Shown here: positions 8,587 through 16,493 of the stretch, in pieces
How positions within the stretch are numbered: position 1 is the first letter of the stretch
How the letters are laid out: each line of letters starts with the position of its first letter
Source: Rhodococcoides corynebacterioides
Lineage (GTDB): Bacteria > Actinomycetota > Actinomycetes > Mycobacteriales > Mycobacteriaceae
DNA length: 64,000 nt
NCBI RefSeq assembly: GCF_019834675.1
Contig: NZ_JABUBU010000002.1
Coordinates: 310,001 to 374,000, forward strand
Reading direction: 5' to 3'
Translations under genes and position numbers: made by a program
The notes under the pieces: generated by a model
The model's database searches: none
The model's input: the letters and a program-made list of their open reading frames with translations, nothing else
What the model was told of the DNA's origin: nothing

Positions 8587-9613
8587 ACAGCGTGGGTTGC
8601 GGTGTGTCGGCCGCCCGGCGCGGAGCCGGCTTGGGCCGCGCCGCCAGCGGATCGACCCCGGTCAGGGAATGCTTGCGGCGCAACGGCTCGACCTTGCCGC
8701 GCAGCCACGTCGTGTACTCGTCGCTGACGTAGGCGCCCCGCCCGTAGAGCGTCCGGTAGCGCCGCAGCAGGGCAGGGTGGTTCTCCCCCAGCCATTCCAG
8801 GAACACCTGGCGGGTACTCGACCGCAGGTACAGCGGCATCACCGTCGCGCCGGTCGCTCCCGCCTCGCGCAGGTCCGCCATGAGTGCGTCGAGCTGACTC
8901 GGACTGTCGGTGAGGAACGGAACGACGGGGGCGATGAGGACGTGGCAGCCGAGGCCGGCGTCGGTGATGGCCCGCACCAGGTCCAGACGCGCTCGCGGTG
9001 ACGGCGTGCCCGGCTCGAGCGACTTCTGCAGGTCCGGATCCCGGACGGCGAGGCTCACGCTGACCCGGACGTCGACCTGCTGCGCGGCGAGCGCCAGCAG
9101 CGGCAGGTCGCGCCGGAGCATCGTGCCCTTGGTGAGAATCGAGAACGGCGTGCCGGACTCCGTGAGCGCGCGCACGATGCCCGGCATCAACTCGTACCGG
9201 CCCTCGGCGCGCTGGTACGGGTCGGTGTTGGTGCCCAACGCCACGGGCTCTCGCTTCCACGACGCCCGCGCGAGTTCCCGGCGCAGCACCGAGACCACGT
9301 TGGTCTTGACGACGATCTGGGAGTCGAAGTCCCGCCCCGCGTCGAGGTCGAGGTACTCGTGGGTGGGCCGCGCGAAGCAGTACGCGCAGGCGTGGGAGCA
9401 CCCGCGGAACGGGTTGATCGTCCAGGGATACGGCAGGCGCGACTCCTCCGGGACACGGTTGAGCGCGCTCTTGCACAGCACCTCGTGGAAGGTCATGCCC
9501 TCGAACTGCGGGGTGCGCACGGTGCGGACCAGACCGGCGCGCACGAGGCCGGACCGTTCCAACCCCGGAAGCGCACCCTCCGGGGCATCGAGTGTCTGCG
9601 CGTCCCACCGCAT
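8582..9613 (-). CDS. Radical SAM protein, Rv2578c-type (SplB-like)
   Basis: A 343-residue radical SAM enzyme. The iron-sulfur motif is Cys72-x3-Cys76-x2-Cys79 in PFRGCSHACAYCFAR, preceded by the family sequence LNRVPEESRLPYPWTINP. It is of the Rv2578c type, often grouped with spore photoproduct lyase-like SplB proteins, and contains the conserved ALGTNTDPYQRAE. The actual reaction is not known. The ATG start has a GGGAGGGG ribosome site six bases ahead. It is divergent from the photolyase-like gene; the 111-base gap between them holds an SOS-like box, so a DNA-repair link is possible but is inference. Confidence 0.85.
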   Translation of the reverse strand: MRWDAQTLDAPEGALPGLERSGLVRAGLVRTVRTPQFEGMTFHEVLCKSALNRVPEESRLPYPWTINPFRGCSHACAYCFARPTHEYLDLDAGRDFDSQIVVKTNVVSVLRRELARASWKREPVALGTNTDPYQRAEGRYELMPGIVRALTESGTPFSILTKGTMLRRDLPLLALAAQQVDVRVSVSLAVRDPDLQKSLEPGTPSPRARLDLVRAITDAGLGCHVLIAPVVPFLTDSPSQLDALMADLREAGATGATVMPLYLRSSTRQVFLEWLGENHPALLRRYRTLYGRGAYVSDEYTTWLRGKVEPLRRKHSLTGVDPLAARPKPAPRRAADTPQPTLF

Positions 9614-9675
9614 GCGCACCCCTCCCGTTCGAACACATGGACGATGCGGACTGTACCGCGATCCGGCGGTATTCG

Positions 9676-9718
9676 TCGAACAGATGTTCGTTCGCGTCCC
9701 GGCTCCGACCCGTACTGT
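9676..9718 (+). promoter_or_regulatory. SOS-like (LexA) box and -10 element before the photolyase-like gene
   Basis: TCGAACAGATGTTCGT at 9676-9691 matches the mycobacterial SOS consensus TCGAAC-N4-GTTCGA at 11 of 12 defined positions. A -10-like TACTGT lies at 9713-9718 and ends six bases before the ATG at 9725. The right half of the SOS box reaches where the -35 would be, so a bound LexA would be expected to block this promoter. A second, weaker half-site (TCGAAC at 9629-9634) lies closer to the divergent radical SAM gene. Confidence 0.6.
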
Positions 9719-9724
9719 CGTGAC

Positions 9725-10984
9725 ATGACCCGCCTTCCCACCCCACCGAGCCTCGGCACCGGCGCCTACCCCACGGACGTCGCGCGGTGGGTGGCCGAAC
9801 ATCTCGGCGATCTCGCGCTCGAGGACCCGTCCGACATCGCGCCCGGCGCCCTGCGCGGCGGACAGGGCGCCGCCGACTCCGCCCTCGCCCTGCTCGACGT
9901 CACCGGGTACGCCCGCGACCGCAGCACCGTCCTTCCCACGACTCGCCGGGGTGCGAGCCGCATGTCGCCCTACATCCGGCACGGACTGCTCACGCTCCGC
10001 GAGGTATGGGACGGGGTGGCCGACGCGCCGGCTCGGGACCGCGGCAAGTACCGGGACGAGCTGCTTTGGCAGGAGTTCGCCCGGCACCTCTACGCCCGGG
10101 TCGGGTCCGCGCTGGGGACCACCCTGGTGCGAGAGCAGCCACGGCCGCCGCGACGTCCGGGCGACGTGTGGTCCGACGACCCCTGGCCCGCCGAGATGCG
10201 ATGCATGGACGCGACCGTGGGCGAACTGCACGACGACGGCTGGCTGGTCAACCAGACCCGGATGTGGTTGGCCTCCCAGTGGGCGGTCCGGGCCGGGGCG
10301 GACTGGCGGGACGGCGAGGACCGCATGTTCTCGCACCTGCTCGACGGCTCCCGCGCCGCCAACCGTCTGGGCTGGCAGTGGACGGTGGGCACCGGCGGCG
10401 GCAAGGTCTACGGCTTCAGCCGGTGGCAGGTGCGCAAGCGGGCGTCGGTGCTGTGCCGGGACTGCGCCCTGAACACCGCCTGCCCGATCGAGGACTGGCC
10501 CGACGCCGACGCCGGTCCGCGCGTCGAGGGGCCCGACCTCGGCTCGGGTCCGGTACCGGCGGGTCCCGCGGACGTGGACGGCGGCGGCGCGGAGCAGGTG
10601 TGGCTCACGGCGGAATCACTGGGCGAGCAGGATCCGGCCCTGGCCGCCGACGAGTCCCGCCCGGCGGTCTTCGTCTTCGACGAGCCACTCCTGCGCCGAC
10701 TCCGGTTGTCCGGCAAGCGCCTGATCTTCCTGGCGGAGACCCTGGGCGAGCTCGCCGACACCCGCGAGGTCGAGGTGCGTCGCGGCACGGTGGTCGACGA
10801 GTTGGCCGGGCGGTCCCTGGCCGTCACCCACGCTCCGGTGCCCGGGTTCGCTCGCCGGTCCGCAGCGCTCGCTCCCGTGGAGGTGCATCCGTGGCCGTGG
10901 CTGGTGCGACCGGGCACCGAGTCGGTGCGCTCGTTCAGCGCGTGGCGCCGCAGCCACCGGGGTCCGCTAGCGTCGGGCGCGTGA
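9725..10984 (+). CDS. Photolyase/cryptochrome-like FAD protein with reversed domain order
   Basis: A 419-residue protein. Residues about 1-265 are a photolyase FAD-binding domain: LLWQEFARHLYA, NQTRMWLASQW, ADWRDGEDRMFSHLL and NRLGWQWTVGTGGGKVYGFS follow the photolyase signature. Cys160, Cys244, Cys247 and Cys253 have spacing resembling the four [4Fe-4S] ligands of bacterial PhrB-type (FeS-BCP) photolyases. A Gly/Pro-rich linker (266-289) leads to a C-terminal domain (290-419) that reads like the normally N-terminal antenna domain: VWLTAESLGEQDPAL, VFVFDEPLL, LSGKRLIFLAETLGEL and VEVHPWPWLVRPG. The domain order is therefore swapped. Repair or light-sensing activity is inferred. An SOS-like box precedes it; the message is probably leaderless. 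It overlaps the DUF3237 gene by GTGA. Confidence 0.85.
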   Translation: MTRLPTPPSLGTGAYPTDVARWVAEHLGDLALEDPSDIAPGALRGGQGAADSALALLDVTGYARDRSTVLPTTRRGASRMSPYIRHGLLTLREVWDGVADAPARDRGKYRDELLWQEFARHLYARVGSALGTTLVREQPRPPRRPGDVWSDDPWPAEMRCMDATVGELHDDGWLVNQTRMWLASQWAVRAGADWRDGEDRMFSHLLDGSRAANRLGWQWTVGTGGGKVYGFSRWQVRKRASVLCRDCALNTACPIEDWPDADAGPRVEGPDLGSGPVPAGPADVDGGGAEQVWLTAESLGEQDPALAADESRPAVFVFDEPLLRRLRLSGKRLIFLAETLGELADTREVEVRRGTVVDELAGRSLAVTHAPVPGFARRSAALAPVEVHPWPWLVRPGTESVRSFSAWRRSHRGPLASGA

Positions 10985-11475
10985 CCACAGTCGACACGTC
11001 CTCACCACTGGACCCCGTCTCCCCCACCCTCGAACCGCTGTTCCGCCTCGTGATCCGCACCGCGGACGCGGTGTCGGTGGGCGAGACGCCCGCCGGGTCG
11101 CACACGGTGGCCGCCGTGTCCGGTGGACTGCTGACCGGCCCCGGCATCGACGCGGTGGTGCGCCCGCTGGGCACCGAGTCCCGTCTGGTTCGGGCGGACG
11201 GGTCGAGCACCTACGCCATCGACCTGGTCGCCGCGACCGAGGACGGCGACGACGTGATGCGGCTGACGCTGCGCGGCTTCCTGTTCGGAACCGCCGACGT
11301 GATCGGGGCTCTCGATCGCGGCGACGAGGTCGACTCGGCCACGTACTACTTCCGCGGCACTCTCGACGTGTCGACCGCCTCGCGCGCCCTGGGCTACCTC
11401 AACCGCGCCCTCGTGGTCACCTCCGGGGCCCGCCACGGCAGCGACACAGTGTTCGACGCGTACCTCGCCACCTGA
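10981..11475 (+). CDS. DUF3237 family protein
   Basis: A 164-residue protein matching DUF3237: LEPLFRLVIRTADAVSVGETPAG at the start, then GGLLTGPGIDAVV and YYFRGTLDVSTA near the end. The fold is predicted to be a beta barrel; no reaction is established. It starts at a GTG overlapping the TGA of the photolyase-like gene, so the two are probably co-translated. That coupling is the only clue to its role. A strong hairpin follows the stop. Confidence 0.8.
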   Translation: MTTVDTSSPLDPVSPTLEPLFRLVIRTADAVSVGETPAGSHTVAAVSGGLLTGPGIDAVVRPLGTESRLVRADGSSTYAIDLVAATEDGDDVMRLTLRGFLFGTADVIGALDRGDEVDSATYYFRGTLDVSTASRALGYLNRALVVTSGARHGSDTVFDAYLAT

Positions 11476-11490
11476 CGCCACCGGGCACCA

Positions 11491-11520
11491 CTCGGCACGA
11501 CCCGGCACCCCGGTGCCGAG
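11491..11520. terminator. Hairpin between convergent genes
   Basis: The outer arms CTCGGCAC (11491-11498) and GTGCCGAG (11513-11520) are perfect complements. A nested alternative stem CGGCACC (11503-11509) / GGTGCCG (11512-11518) is also perfect. The hairpin lies between the stop of the DUF3237 gene and the stop of the convergent membrane-protein gene at 11526. There is no U-run, as is usual for high-GC actinobacteria, so it could terminate both strands. Confidence 0.6.
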
Positions 11521-11525
11521 CCGGA

Positions 11526-12152
11526 TCAGTCGACCAGCCGGGCGACCTCGGCGTCGGTGAGGGTGCTGACCGGGGCGCGGCCCGATCGCTCGACCACGCC
11601 GATCGCTCGGTGCAGCGGGCGATCGGCGGCTCCCGCGTCGCGCGCCTCCGCGCGCAGCTGCGTGATCAGCACGGACGCCATCGCCGCGGCCGTGGCGGTC
11701 GACGACCGAGCCAGCGAGTCCGCGAGCGCACGCAGGGCCACCGGTCCCAGTTCCCGGCCGCTGTCGCCCGTGTAGAGCGCGAGGGGCACGGTCACCGTGG
11801 TGGCGTCGTCGCCCACCCGCAGGAGCACCTGGCTGACGCGCGCGACCCGCACCAGCAGTTCCACCCGCGCCGCGTCGGTCACGTTGACCCGCCGGGTGCG
11901 CAGCGCGCCCCGGCGCGAGACGACGCCGTGGTCGATCCACAGTCGACGACGCCCGGCGGAGACCACCGCCCACACCGCCGACGCCACCAGCGCGAGCGCC
12001 AGTGCGACGCCGACCTCGGGGGTCAGCAGGAAGCCCGCCACCAGTCCGAGCACGAGCCCGAACGCCGCGAACACACCGGCGGCGACGCGCAGACGCGGCA
12101 GGATCAACTCGGGCGGCACCAGGTCGAGGGTGACCGTGCTTCGGTCCGGCAC
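11526..12152 (-). CDS. Membrane protein of unknown function
   Basis: A 208-residue protein with two adjacent hydrophobic segments (about residues 23-43 and 47-65), then a soluble beta-rich region (RRRLWIDHGVVSRRGALRTRRV...) that resembles small membrane-anchored PH-like domains, and a helical tail. I do not recognise the family with certainty. The GTG at 12152 lies five bases after the hisS stop on the same strand, so the gene is likely the distal member of a hisS transcript. Confidence 0.65.
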   Translation of the reverse strand: MPDRSTVTLDLVPPELILPRLRVAAGVFAAFGLVLGLVAGFLLTPEVGVALALALVASAVWAVVSAGRRRLWIDHGVVSRRGALRTRRVNVTDAARVELLVRVARVSQVLLRVGDDATTVTVPLALYTGDSGRELGPVALRALADSLARSSTATAAAMASVLITQLRAEARDAGAADRPLHRAIGVVERSGRAPVSTLTDAEVARLVD

Positions 12153-12157
12153 GGTGC

Positions 12158-13438
12158 TCAGCCGCTCCGGCCGAGCAGCGCCGTCACCCGAGCGACGACG
12201 TCGGCGGTGGGTACCGCGTCCTGGTCACCGGTGGCGAGGTTCTTGACCCCGACCTCGTCGGCCTCGATGTCCCGGTCGCCGAGGACCAGGGCGATGCGGG
12301 CTCCGGACCGGTCGGCGCCCTTCATCGCGCCCTTCATCCCGCGGTCGCCGTAGGCGAGGTCGACGGACACCCCGGCGGCACGGAGGCGGTGGGCCAGCAC
12401 GGCCAGGCGTACCTTCGCCTCGTCGCCCAGCGGGACGCCGTAGACCTCGCAGCGCGCGGTGGTCGCGGGCGTGACCCCCTCGGCGGCCAGGGCCAGCACG
12501 GTGCGGTCGACCCCGAGGCCGAACCCGATGCCCGAGAGCGGCTGTCCGCCCAGTTGGGCCATGAGGCCGTCGTAGCGACCGCCGCCGCCGATGCCCGACT
12601 GGGCACCGAGCCCGTCGTGGACGAACTCGAACGTGGTCTTGGTGTAGTAGTCGAGGCCGCGGACCATCCGGGGATTCCGGGTGTAGGGCACCCCCATCGC
12701 GTCGAGGTGCGCGAGCACGGTGTCGAAGTGCGTGCGGGCCGAGTCCGAGAGGTGGTCCACCATGAGCGGCGCGTCGGCGGTCATCTCCCGCACGTGCGGG
12801 CGCTTGTCGTCGAGCACCCGCAGCGGATTGATCTCCGCCCGCCGGCGGGTCTCCTCGTCCAACGGGAGGTCGAACAGGAACTGCTGCAACAAGTCTCGGT
12901 ACTGCGGTCGGCAGGTGTCGTCGCCCAGCGAGGTCACCTCGAGCCGGAATCCGGTGAGGCCGAGGCTGCGGAACCCCGCATCCGCCACGGCGATCACCTC
13001 GGCGTCGAGGGCCGGATCGTCGACACCGATGGCCTCGACGCCCACCTGCTGGAGCTGGCGGTACCGACCGGCCTGCGGGCGCTCGTACCGGAAGAACGGG
13101 CCCGAGTAGGCGACCTTGACCGGCAGAGCCCCGCGGTCGAGGCCGTGCTCGATGACCGCGCGCATCACCCCGGCCGTGCCCTCGGGTCGCAGCGTGACAC
13201 TGCGGTCGCCCTTGTCGGCGAAGGTGTACATCTCCTTGCTCACCACGTCGGTCGACTCGCCGACGCCGCGCGCGAAGAGCGCGGTGTCCTCGAACACCGG
13301 CAGCTCGATGTGCCCGTACCCCGCGGCGCGGGCCGCGGCGGTGAGGCCGTCACGGACGGCCACGAAGGTGGCCGAGTCCGGCGGGAGATAGTCCGGTACG
13401 CCCTTCGGCGCAGCGAAACTCCGGTCGTTCCTGCTCAT
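12158..13438 (-). CDS. hisS: Histidine--tRNA ligase
   Basis: Class II synthetase of 426 residues, standard length for bacterial HisRS. It loads histidine onto tRNA-His. Visible family features are the N-terminal [11 protein letters not shown], motif 2 region ([16 protein letters not shown] and [16 protein letters not shown]), the histidine-specific [13 protein letters not shown], and the C-terminal anticodon-binding domain from about residue 325. The ATG start has a weak GAGGA element ahead. The gene follows the glyoxalase-II-like MBL gene after 55 bases, the same order as Rv2581c-hisS in mycobacteria. Confidence 0.97.
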   Translation of the reverse strand: MSRNDRSFAAPKGVPDYLPPDSATFVAVRDGLTAAARAAGYGHIELPVFEDTALFARGVGESTDVVSKEMYTFADKGDRSVTLRPEGTAGVMRAVIEHGLDRGALPVKVAYSGPFFRYERPQAGRYRQLQQVGVEAIGVDDPALDAEVIAVADAGFRSLGLTGFRLEVTSLGDDTCRPQYRDLLQQFLFDLPLDEETRRRAEINPLRVLDDKRPHVREMTADAPLMVDHLSDSARTHFDTVLAHLDAMGVPYTRNPRMVRGLDYYTKTTFEFVHDGLGAQSGIGGGGRYDGLMAQLGGQPLSGIGFGLGVDRTVLALAAEGVTPATTARCEVYGVPLGDEAKVRLAVLAHRLRAAGVSVDLAYGDRGMKGAMKGADRSGARIALVLGDRDIEADEVGVKNLATGDQDAVPTADVVARVTALLGRSG

Positions 13439-13493
13439 CGGTGTCCTCGATGTCCTCGCGTGTCGACGGCGGTGGGTGCGGGCGAGCGCGAGC

Positions 13494-14165
13494 TCACGCG
13501 TGCTCGGCCGGCAGTCCGACCAGGAACGGGTTGCCGGCGCGCTCGGCGCCGATGGTGGTGGCCTCGCCGTGTCCGGGCAGGACCGCGACGTCGTCGGCCA
13601 TCGGCAGCAGGCGGTCCGCGATGGACCGGAGCAGCTGGGCGTGGTCTCCGCCCGGCAGGTCGGTCCGGCCGATGGACCCGGCGAACAGCGTGTCGCCGGA
13701 GAAGACGACGCGCCGGGCGCCGGCGTCGACCCCGAAGACCACGGACCCCTGCGTGTGGCCGGGTGTGTGCGTCACGCGCACGCGGATACCGGCCGCCTCG
13801 ACGTCCCGGTCGTGATCGAGCTCGTGCACCACGGTGGGCTCGGTGAACGTCACGCCCGCGATCAGCGGCGACAGGGTCGGCCCGATGCCGGCGGCCGGGT
13901 CGGTCAGCAGGTGCCGGTCCCGCGGATGCACGTACAAGGGGGCGTCGAAGCGCTCGCAGATCGGGGTCGCGTCCCACATGTGATCGAGGTGGCCGTGCGT
14001 CAACAGCACCGCGGCGGGGGTCAGCTCCGCCTCGGTGAGGAAATCGACGAGGGGCGCCGCGGCGTCCTGACCGGGATCGACGACGAGGCACTCGCGCGCT
14101 CCGTCGAGGGCGATCACGTAGCAGTTGGTCTGGAAGAGACCGGCGGGGAATCCGGTGACGCGCAC
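13494..14165 (-). CDS. MBL-fold hydrolase, glyoxalase II-like (Rv2581c type)
   Basis: A 223-residue metallo-beta-lactamase-fold protein with the intact metal motif TH57-G-H59-L-D61-H62, and further ligands in [10 protein letters not shown] and [15 protein letters not shown]. The family hydrolyses thioesters such as S-lactoylglutathione in other bacteria; because actinobacteria use mycothiol, the true substrate is uncertain. The GTG start ([16 protein letters not shown]) has an AGGAG element eight bases ahead. A TAGAGT -10-like sequence (minus strand, 14203-14208) precedes it. It is divergent from the cyclophilin gene. Confidence 0.88.
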   Translation of the reverse strand: MRVTGFPAGLFQTNCYVIALDGARECLVVDPGQDAAAPLVDFLTEAELTPAAVLLTHGHLDHMWDATPICERFDAPLYVHPRDRHLLTDPAAGIGPTLSPLIAGVTFTEPTVVHELDHDRDVEAAGIRVRVTHTPGHTQGSVVFGVDAGARRVVFSGDTLFAGSIGRTDLPGGDHAQLLRSIADRLLPMADDVAVLPGHGEATTIGAERAGNPFLVGLPAEHA

Positions 14166-14316
14166 GAGCAGGACTCCTGATGTCGGCGGAGAAGAGGTCG
14201 TTCCACTCTAGGCTCCGCGCCGTCGCAGCCGCGCACCGCCTCGGACTCCTCTCAGGTGGGTTTGGCAGACTCTTGCTGCCCCGACCGACCACTCGACGAG
14301 AGAAGGACCGCGCCCC

Positions 14317-15183
14317 GTGCCGACCAACGAACAGCGTCGTGAAGCCGCCAAGCGGAAGCTCGACCGTCAGCTGGCCAACCGCGCCGCCCGCGCCCGACGC
14401 CGCAAGCAGGCCACCATCGCCGGTGTCGCCGTCGCCGCGGTCGTCCTGATCGGCGGTGTCGCCGTGGCGGTGGGCGTCACCCGCGGCGGTGACGACGCCT
14501 CGACGCAGGCCGCCGACACCTCGTCGGCTCCGATCCCCGAGGGTCAGCTGCCCGCCGGTCGGTCCACCCCGCTCGCCGAGACCGTGAGCTGCGCGTATCC
14601 CGCCGCCGGCGAGGCCGCGAAGCCCAACACCGCGCCGCAGACCGAGAACGTCCCGACCACGGACGACAACGTCAGCGTCAGCATGGAGACCACGCAGGGC
14701 AACATCGGCCTGTCCCTGAACGCCACCGAGTCTCCGTGCACGGTGAACAGCTTCGCCTCGCTCGCGGGACAGCAGTACTTCGACGGCACCACCTGCCACC
14801 GCCTCACCACCGCCGACAGCCTGAAGGTGCTGCAGTGCGGTGACCCCACCGGCACCGGCACCGGCGGACCGGGCTACCAGTACGCCAACGAATTCCCCAC
14901 CGATCAGTACGGCGACGATCCCGCCGGCCTGCAGTCGCCGGTCCTCTACCCGCGCGGCACCATCGCCATGGCCAACGCCGGCGCCGACACCAACGGCAGC
15001 CAGTTCTTCCTGGTCTACGGCGATTCGCAGTTGCCGCCGAACTACACCGTCTTCGGCACCATCGACGAGACCGGACTCGCGACGCTCGACAAGGTCGCGG
15101 CGGCCGGTGTCGAGGGCGGCGGCCAGGACGGCCCGCCCGCGGCCGCGACGACGCTGAACTCCGTGCGGCTCGACCTGGTCTGA
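14317..15183 (+). CDS. ppiB: Membrane-anchored cyclophilin-type peptidyl-prolyl isomerase
   Basis: A 288-residue protein, equivalent in place to Rv2582 ppiB. A basic N-terminus is followed by one membrane segment (residues about 32-52), a disordered linker, and a cyclophilin domain from about residue 115. Family sequences include FASLAGQQYFDGTTCHRL, GTIAMANAGADTNGSQFF and YTVFGTIDETGL. It would catalyse cis-trans proline isomerisation outside the membrane, assisting folding of exported proteins. The GTG start is preceded by AGAAGGA at good spacing. Convergent with map across a tandem repeat. Confidence 0.92.
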   Translation: MPTNEQRREAAKRKLDRQLANRAARARRRKQATIAGVAVAAVVLIGGVAVAVGVTRGGDDASTQAADTSSAPIPEGQLPAGRSTPLAETVSCAYPAAGEAAKPNTAPQTENVPTTDDNVSVSMETTQGNIGLSLNATESPCTVNSFASLAGQQYFDGTTCHRLTTADSLKVLQCGDPTGTGTGGPGYQYANEFPTDQYGDDPAGLQSPVLYPRGTIAMANAGADTNGSQFFLVYGDSQLPPNYTVFGTIDETGLATLDKVAAAGVEGGGQDGPPAAATTLNSVRLDLV

Positions 15184-15190
15184 CGCCGAG

Positions 15191-15273
15191 CTACCCGGCC
15201 GTGACCTCGAGGCCTACCCGGCCGTGACACCGAGGCCTACCCGGCCGTGACACCGAGGCCTACCCGGCCGTGA
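15191..15273. repeat. 23-bp tandem repeat extending from the 3' end of map
   Basis: Three full 23-base copies begin at 15191, 15214 and 15237, and a partial fourth begins at 15260. Each starts CTACCCGGCCGTGA. The partial copy is the real end of map: its CTA is the map TAG stop. The three further copies are in effect duplications of the last codons and stop of map, pushed into the gap toward ppiB. Copies two and three are identical. Confidence 0.9.
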
Positions 15274-16048
15274 GCACCCGCGGCCCGTCCTCGGTGATCG
15301 CGACCGTGTGCTCCGAGTGGGCGGTTCGGGAGCCATCGGCGGATCGCAGGGTCCACCCGTCGCCGTCCACCACGAGCCGCTCGGTTCCGCGGCCCCACCA
15401 CGGCTCGAGCGCCAGGGTCGTCCCCGGCCGCAGTACCATGCCGCGGCCGGGTCGACCGACGTTGGGCACGTGCGGATCCTCGTGCATCGTGCGGCCGAGG
15501 CCGTGACCGCCGAACTCCGTGCTGACGCGATAGCCGCCCTCGGCGGCCACGGCACCGATCGCCGCGGACACGTCACCGAGCCGGGCGCCCGCGACGGCAG
15601 CCGCGATACCGGCGTCGAGTGCGCGGCGTGTCGACTCGATCAGCGCGACGTCCTGCGGGTCGGCGGTCGCCGCCCCGCGACCACCGCGGCGGGTCACGAC
15701 GACCGTGGTCGCGGCGTCCGCCACCCACCCGTCGATGCTCACGGCGAAGTCCAGGGTCAGGACATCACCGTCCGCGAGGACCAGGTCGCGGGGCTTGCCG
15801 TGGAGCACGGCGTCGTTGACCGACAGGCAGATGACGTTGCGGAACGGCCCGTGCCCGAAGGACGGCGCGTAGTCCCAGTAGCAGGACGTCGCGCCGCGCG
15901 CGGCCACCAGATCCCGTGCGTGCAGCTCGAGGTCGAGCAAGTTGGTCCCGGGCACGGCCTCGGCAGCGAGCGTGCGCAGCGTCTCCCCGACGAAACGGCC
16001 GGTGACGGCCATCCGTTCGATCTCGGCGGGGGTCTTCAGCTCCATCAC
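15260..16048 (-). CDS. map: Type I methionine aminopeptidase
   Basis: A 262-residue M24 metallopeptidase that removes the initiator methionine from nascent proteins. Metal-ligand regions are readable: SVNDAVLHGKPRD, VLTLDFAVSIDGWVADAA (two Asp), GHGLGRTMHEDPHVPNVG (His) and AHSEHTVAITEDG (Glu region). The start could be the GTG at 16048 or the ATG at 16045; neither has a strong ribosome site. It is divergent from an XRE regulator gene and shares with it a 99-base promoter region bearing an inverted repeat. Confidence 0.95.
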   Translation of the reverse strand: MMELKTPAEIERMAVTGRFVGETLRTLAAEAVPGTNLLDLELHARDLVAARGATSCYWDYAPSFGHGPFRNVICLSVNDAVLHGKPRDLVLADGDVLTLDFAVSIDGWVADAATTVVVTRRGGRGAATADPQDVALIESTRRALDAGIAAAVAGARLGDVSAAIGAVAAEGGYRVSTEFGGHGLGRTMHEDPHVPNVGRPGRGMVLRPGTTLALEPWWGRGTERLVVDGDGWTLRSADGSRTAHSEHTVAITEDGPRVLTAG

Positions 16049-16088
16049 GGCCGGCTCCGTTCCGTCGCGTCGGACGTCAGCGCATCGT

Positions 16089-16140
16089 CGGTATTGTTAT
16101 CCCTTCGCATCCGCGGAACGGTACACCAATACCGGTAGAC
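16089..16140 (+). promoter_or_regulatory. Divergent promoter region with inverted repeat (map / XRE regulator)
   Basis: CGGTATTG at 16089-16096 and CAATACCG at 16127-16134 are perfect inverted copies with centres 38 bases apart. TAGACT at 16135-16140 is a good -10 for the XRE gene and ends seven bases before its ATG, implying a leaderless message. On the other strand GATAACAAT overlaps the left arm and could serve map. The arms are plausible operator sites for the XRE protein itself; that is inference. Confidence 0.5.
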
Positions 16141-16147
16141 TGCCCGC

Positions 16148-16426
16148 ATGGTCCGTCTCCCCCTGACACCCGAACAGCTCGCCGCCGGTCGTCGACTGGG
16201 TGGGCTCCTGCGGACCGCACGGGCGGGCGCCGACCCGGACGCGGTCGCGGCCGCAGCAGGGATCTCGGCGGAGACCCTGCGCAAGATCGAGACCGGCCGC
16301 ATCCCGAGCCCGGGCTTCGGCACCGTCGTCCGCCTGTGCGCGGCGCTCGACATCCCCGTCGCCGACGCCGCCGCGGTGTGGGACGCGCCCGAGTCGGACC
16401 GCGCGGCCGAGAACCTGGCCGGCTAG
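16148..16426 (+). CDS. Small XRE-family helix-turn-helix regulator
   Basis: A 92-residue protein made almost entirely of a lambda-repressor-like HTH domain (residues about 17-76): LRTARAGADPDAVAAAAGIS is followed by the recognition-helix region AETLRKIETGRIPSPGF and VVRLCAALDIPV. There is no ligand or dimerisation domain beyond it. Probably a local DNA-binding regulator. The gene is divergent from map and flanked by an inverted repeat that fits autoregulation. A -10 TAGACT sits seven bases before the ATG and no Shine-Dalgarno is visible. Its targets are unknown. Confidence 0.85.
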   Translation: MVRLPLTPEQLAAGRRLGGLLRTARAGADPDAVAAAAGISAETLRKIETGRIPSPGFGTVVRLCAALDIPVADAAAVWDAPESDRAAENLAG

Positions 16427-16427
16427 T

Positions 16428-16493
16428 CGGTCACGCCGCCGACGTCAGCCGATCATGCCGCCGACGTCAGTCGGTCACGCCGCCGACGTCAGC
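16428..16493. repeat. 22-bp tandem repeat at the convergent XRE/relA junction
   Basis: Three adjacent 22-base copies begin at 16428, 16450 and 16472. The first and third are identical (CGGTCACGCCGCCGACGTCA plus GC); the middle one differs at three positions. The relA stop (TCA at 16475-16477) lies in the third copy, so the other two are duplicates of the relA 3' end lying beyond it. The XRE stop is at 16426, immediately before the array. Confidence 0.9.
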
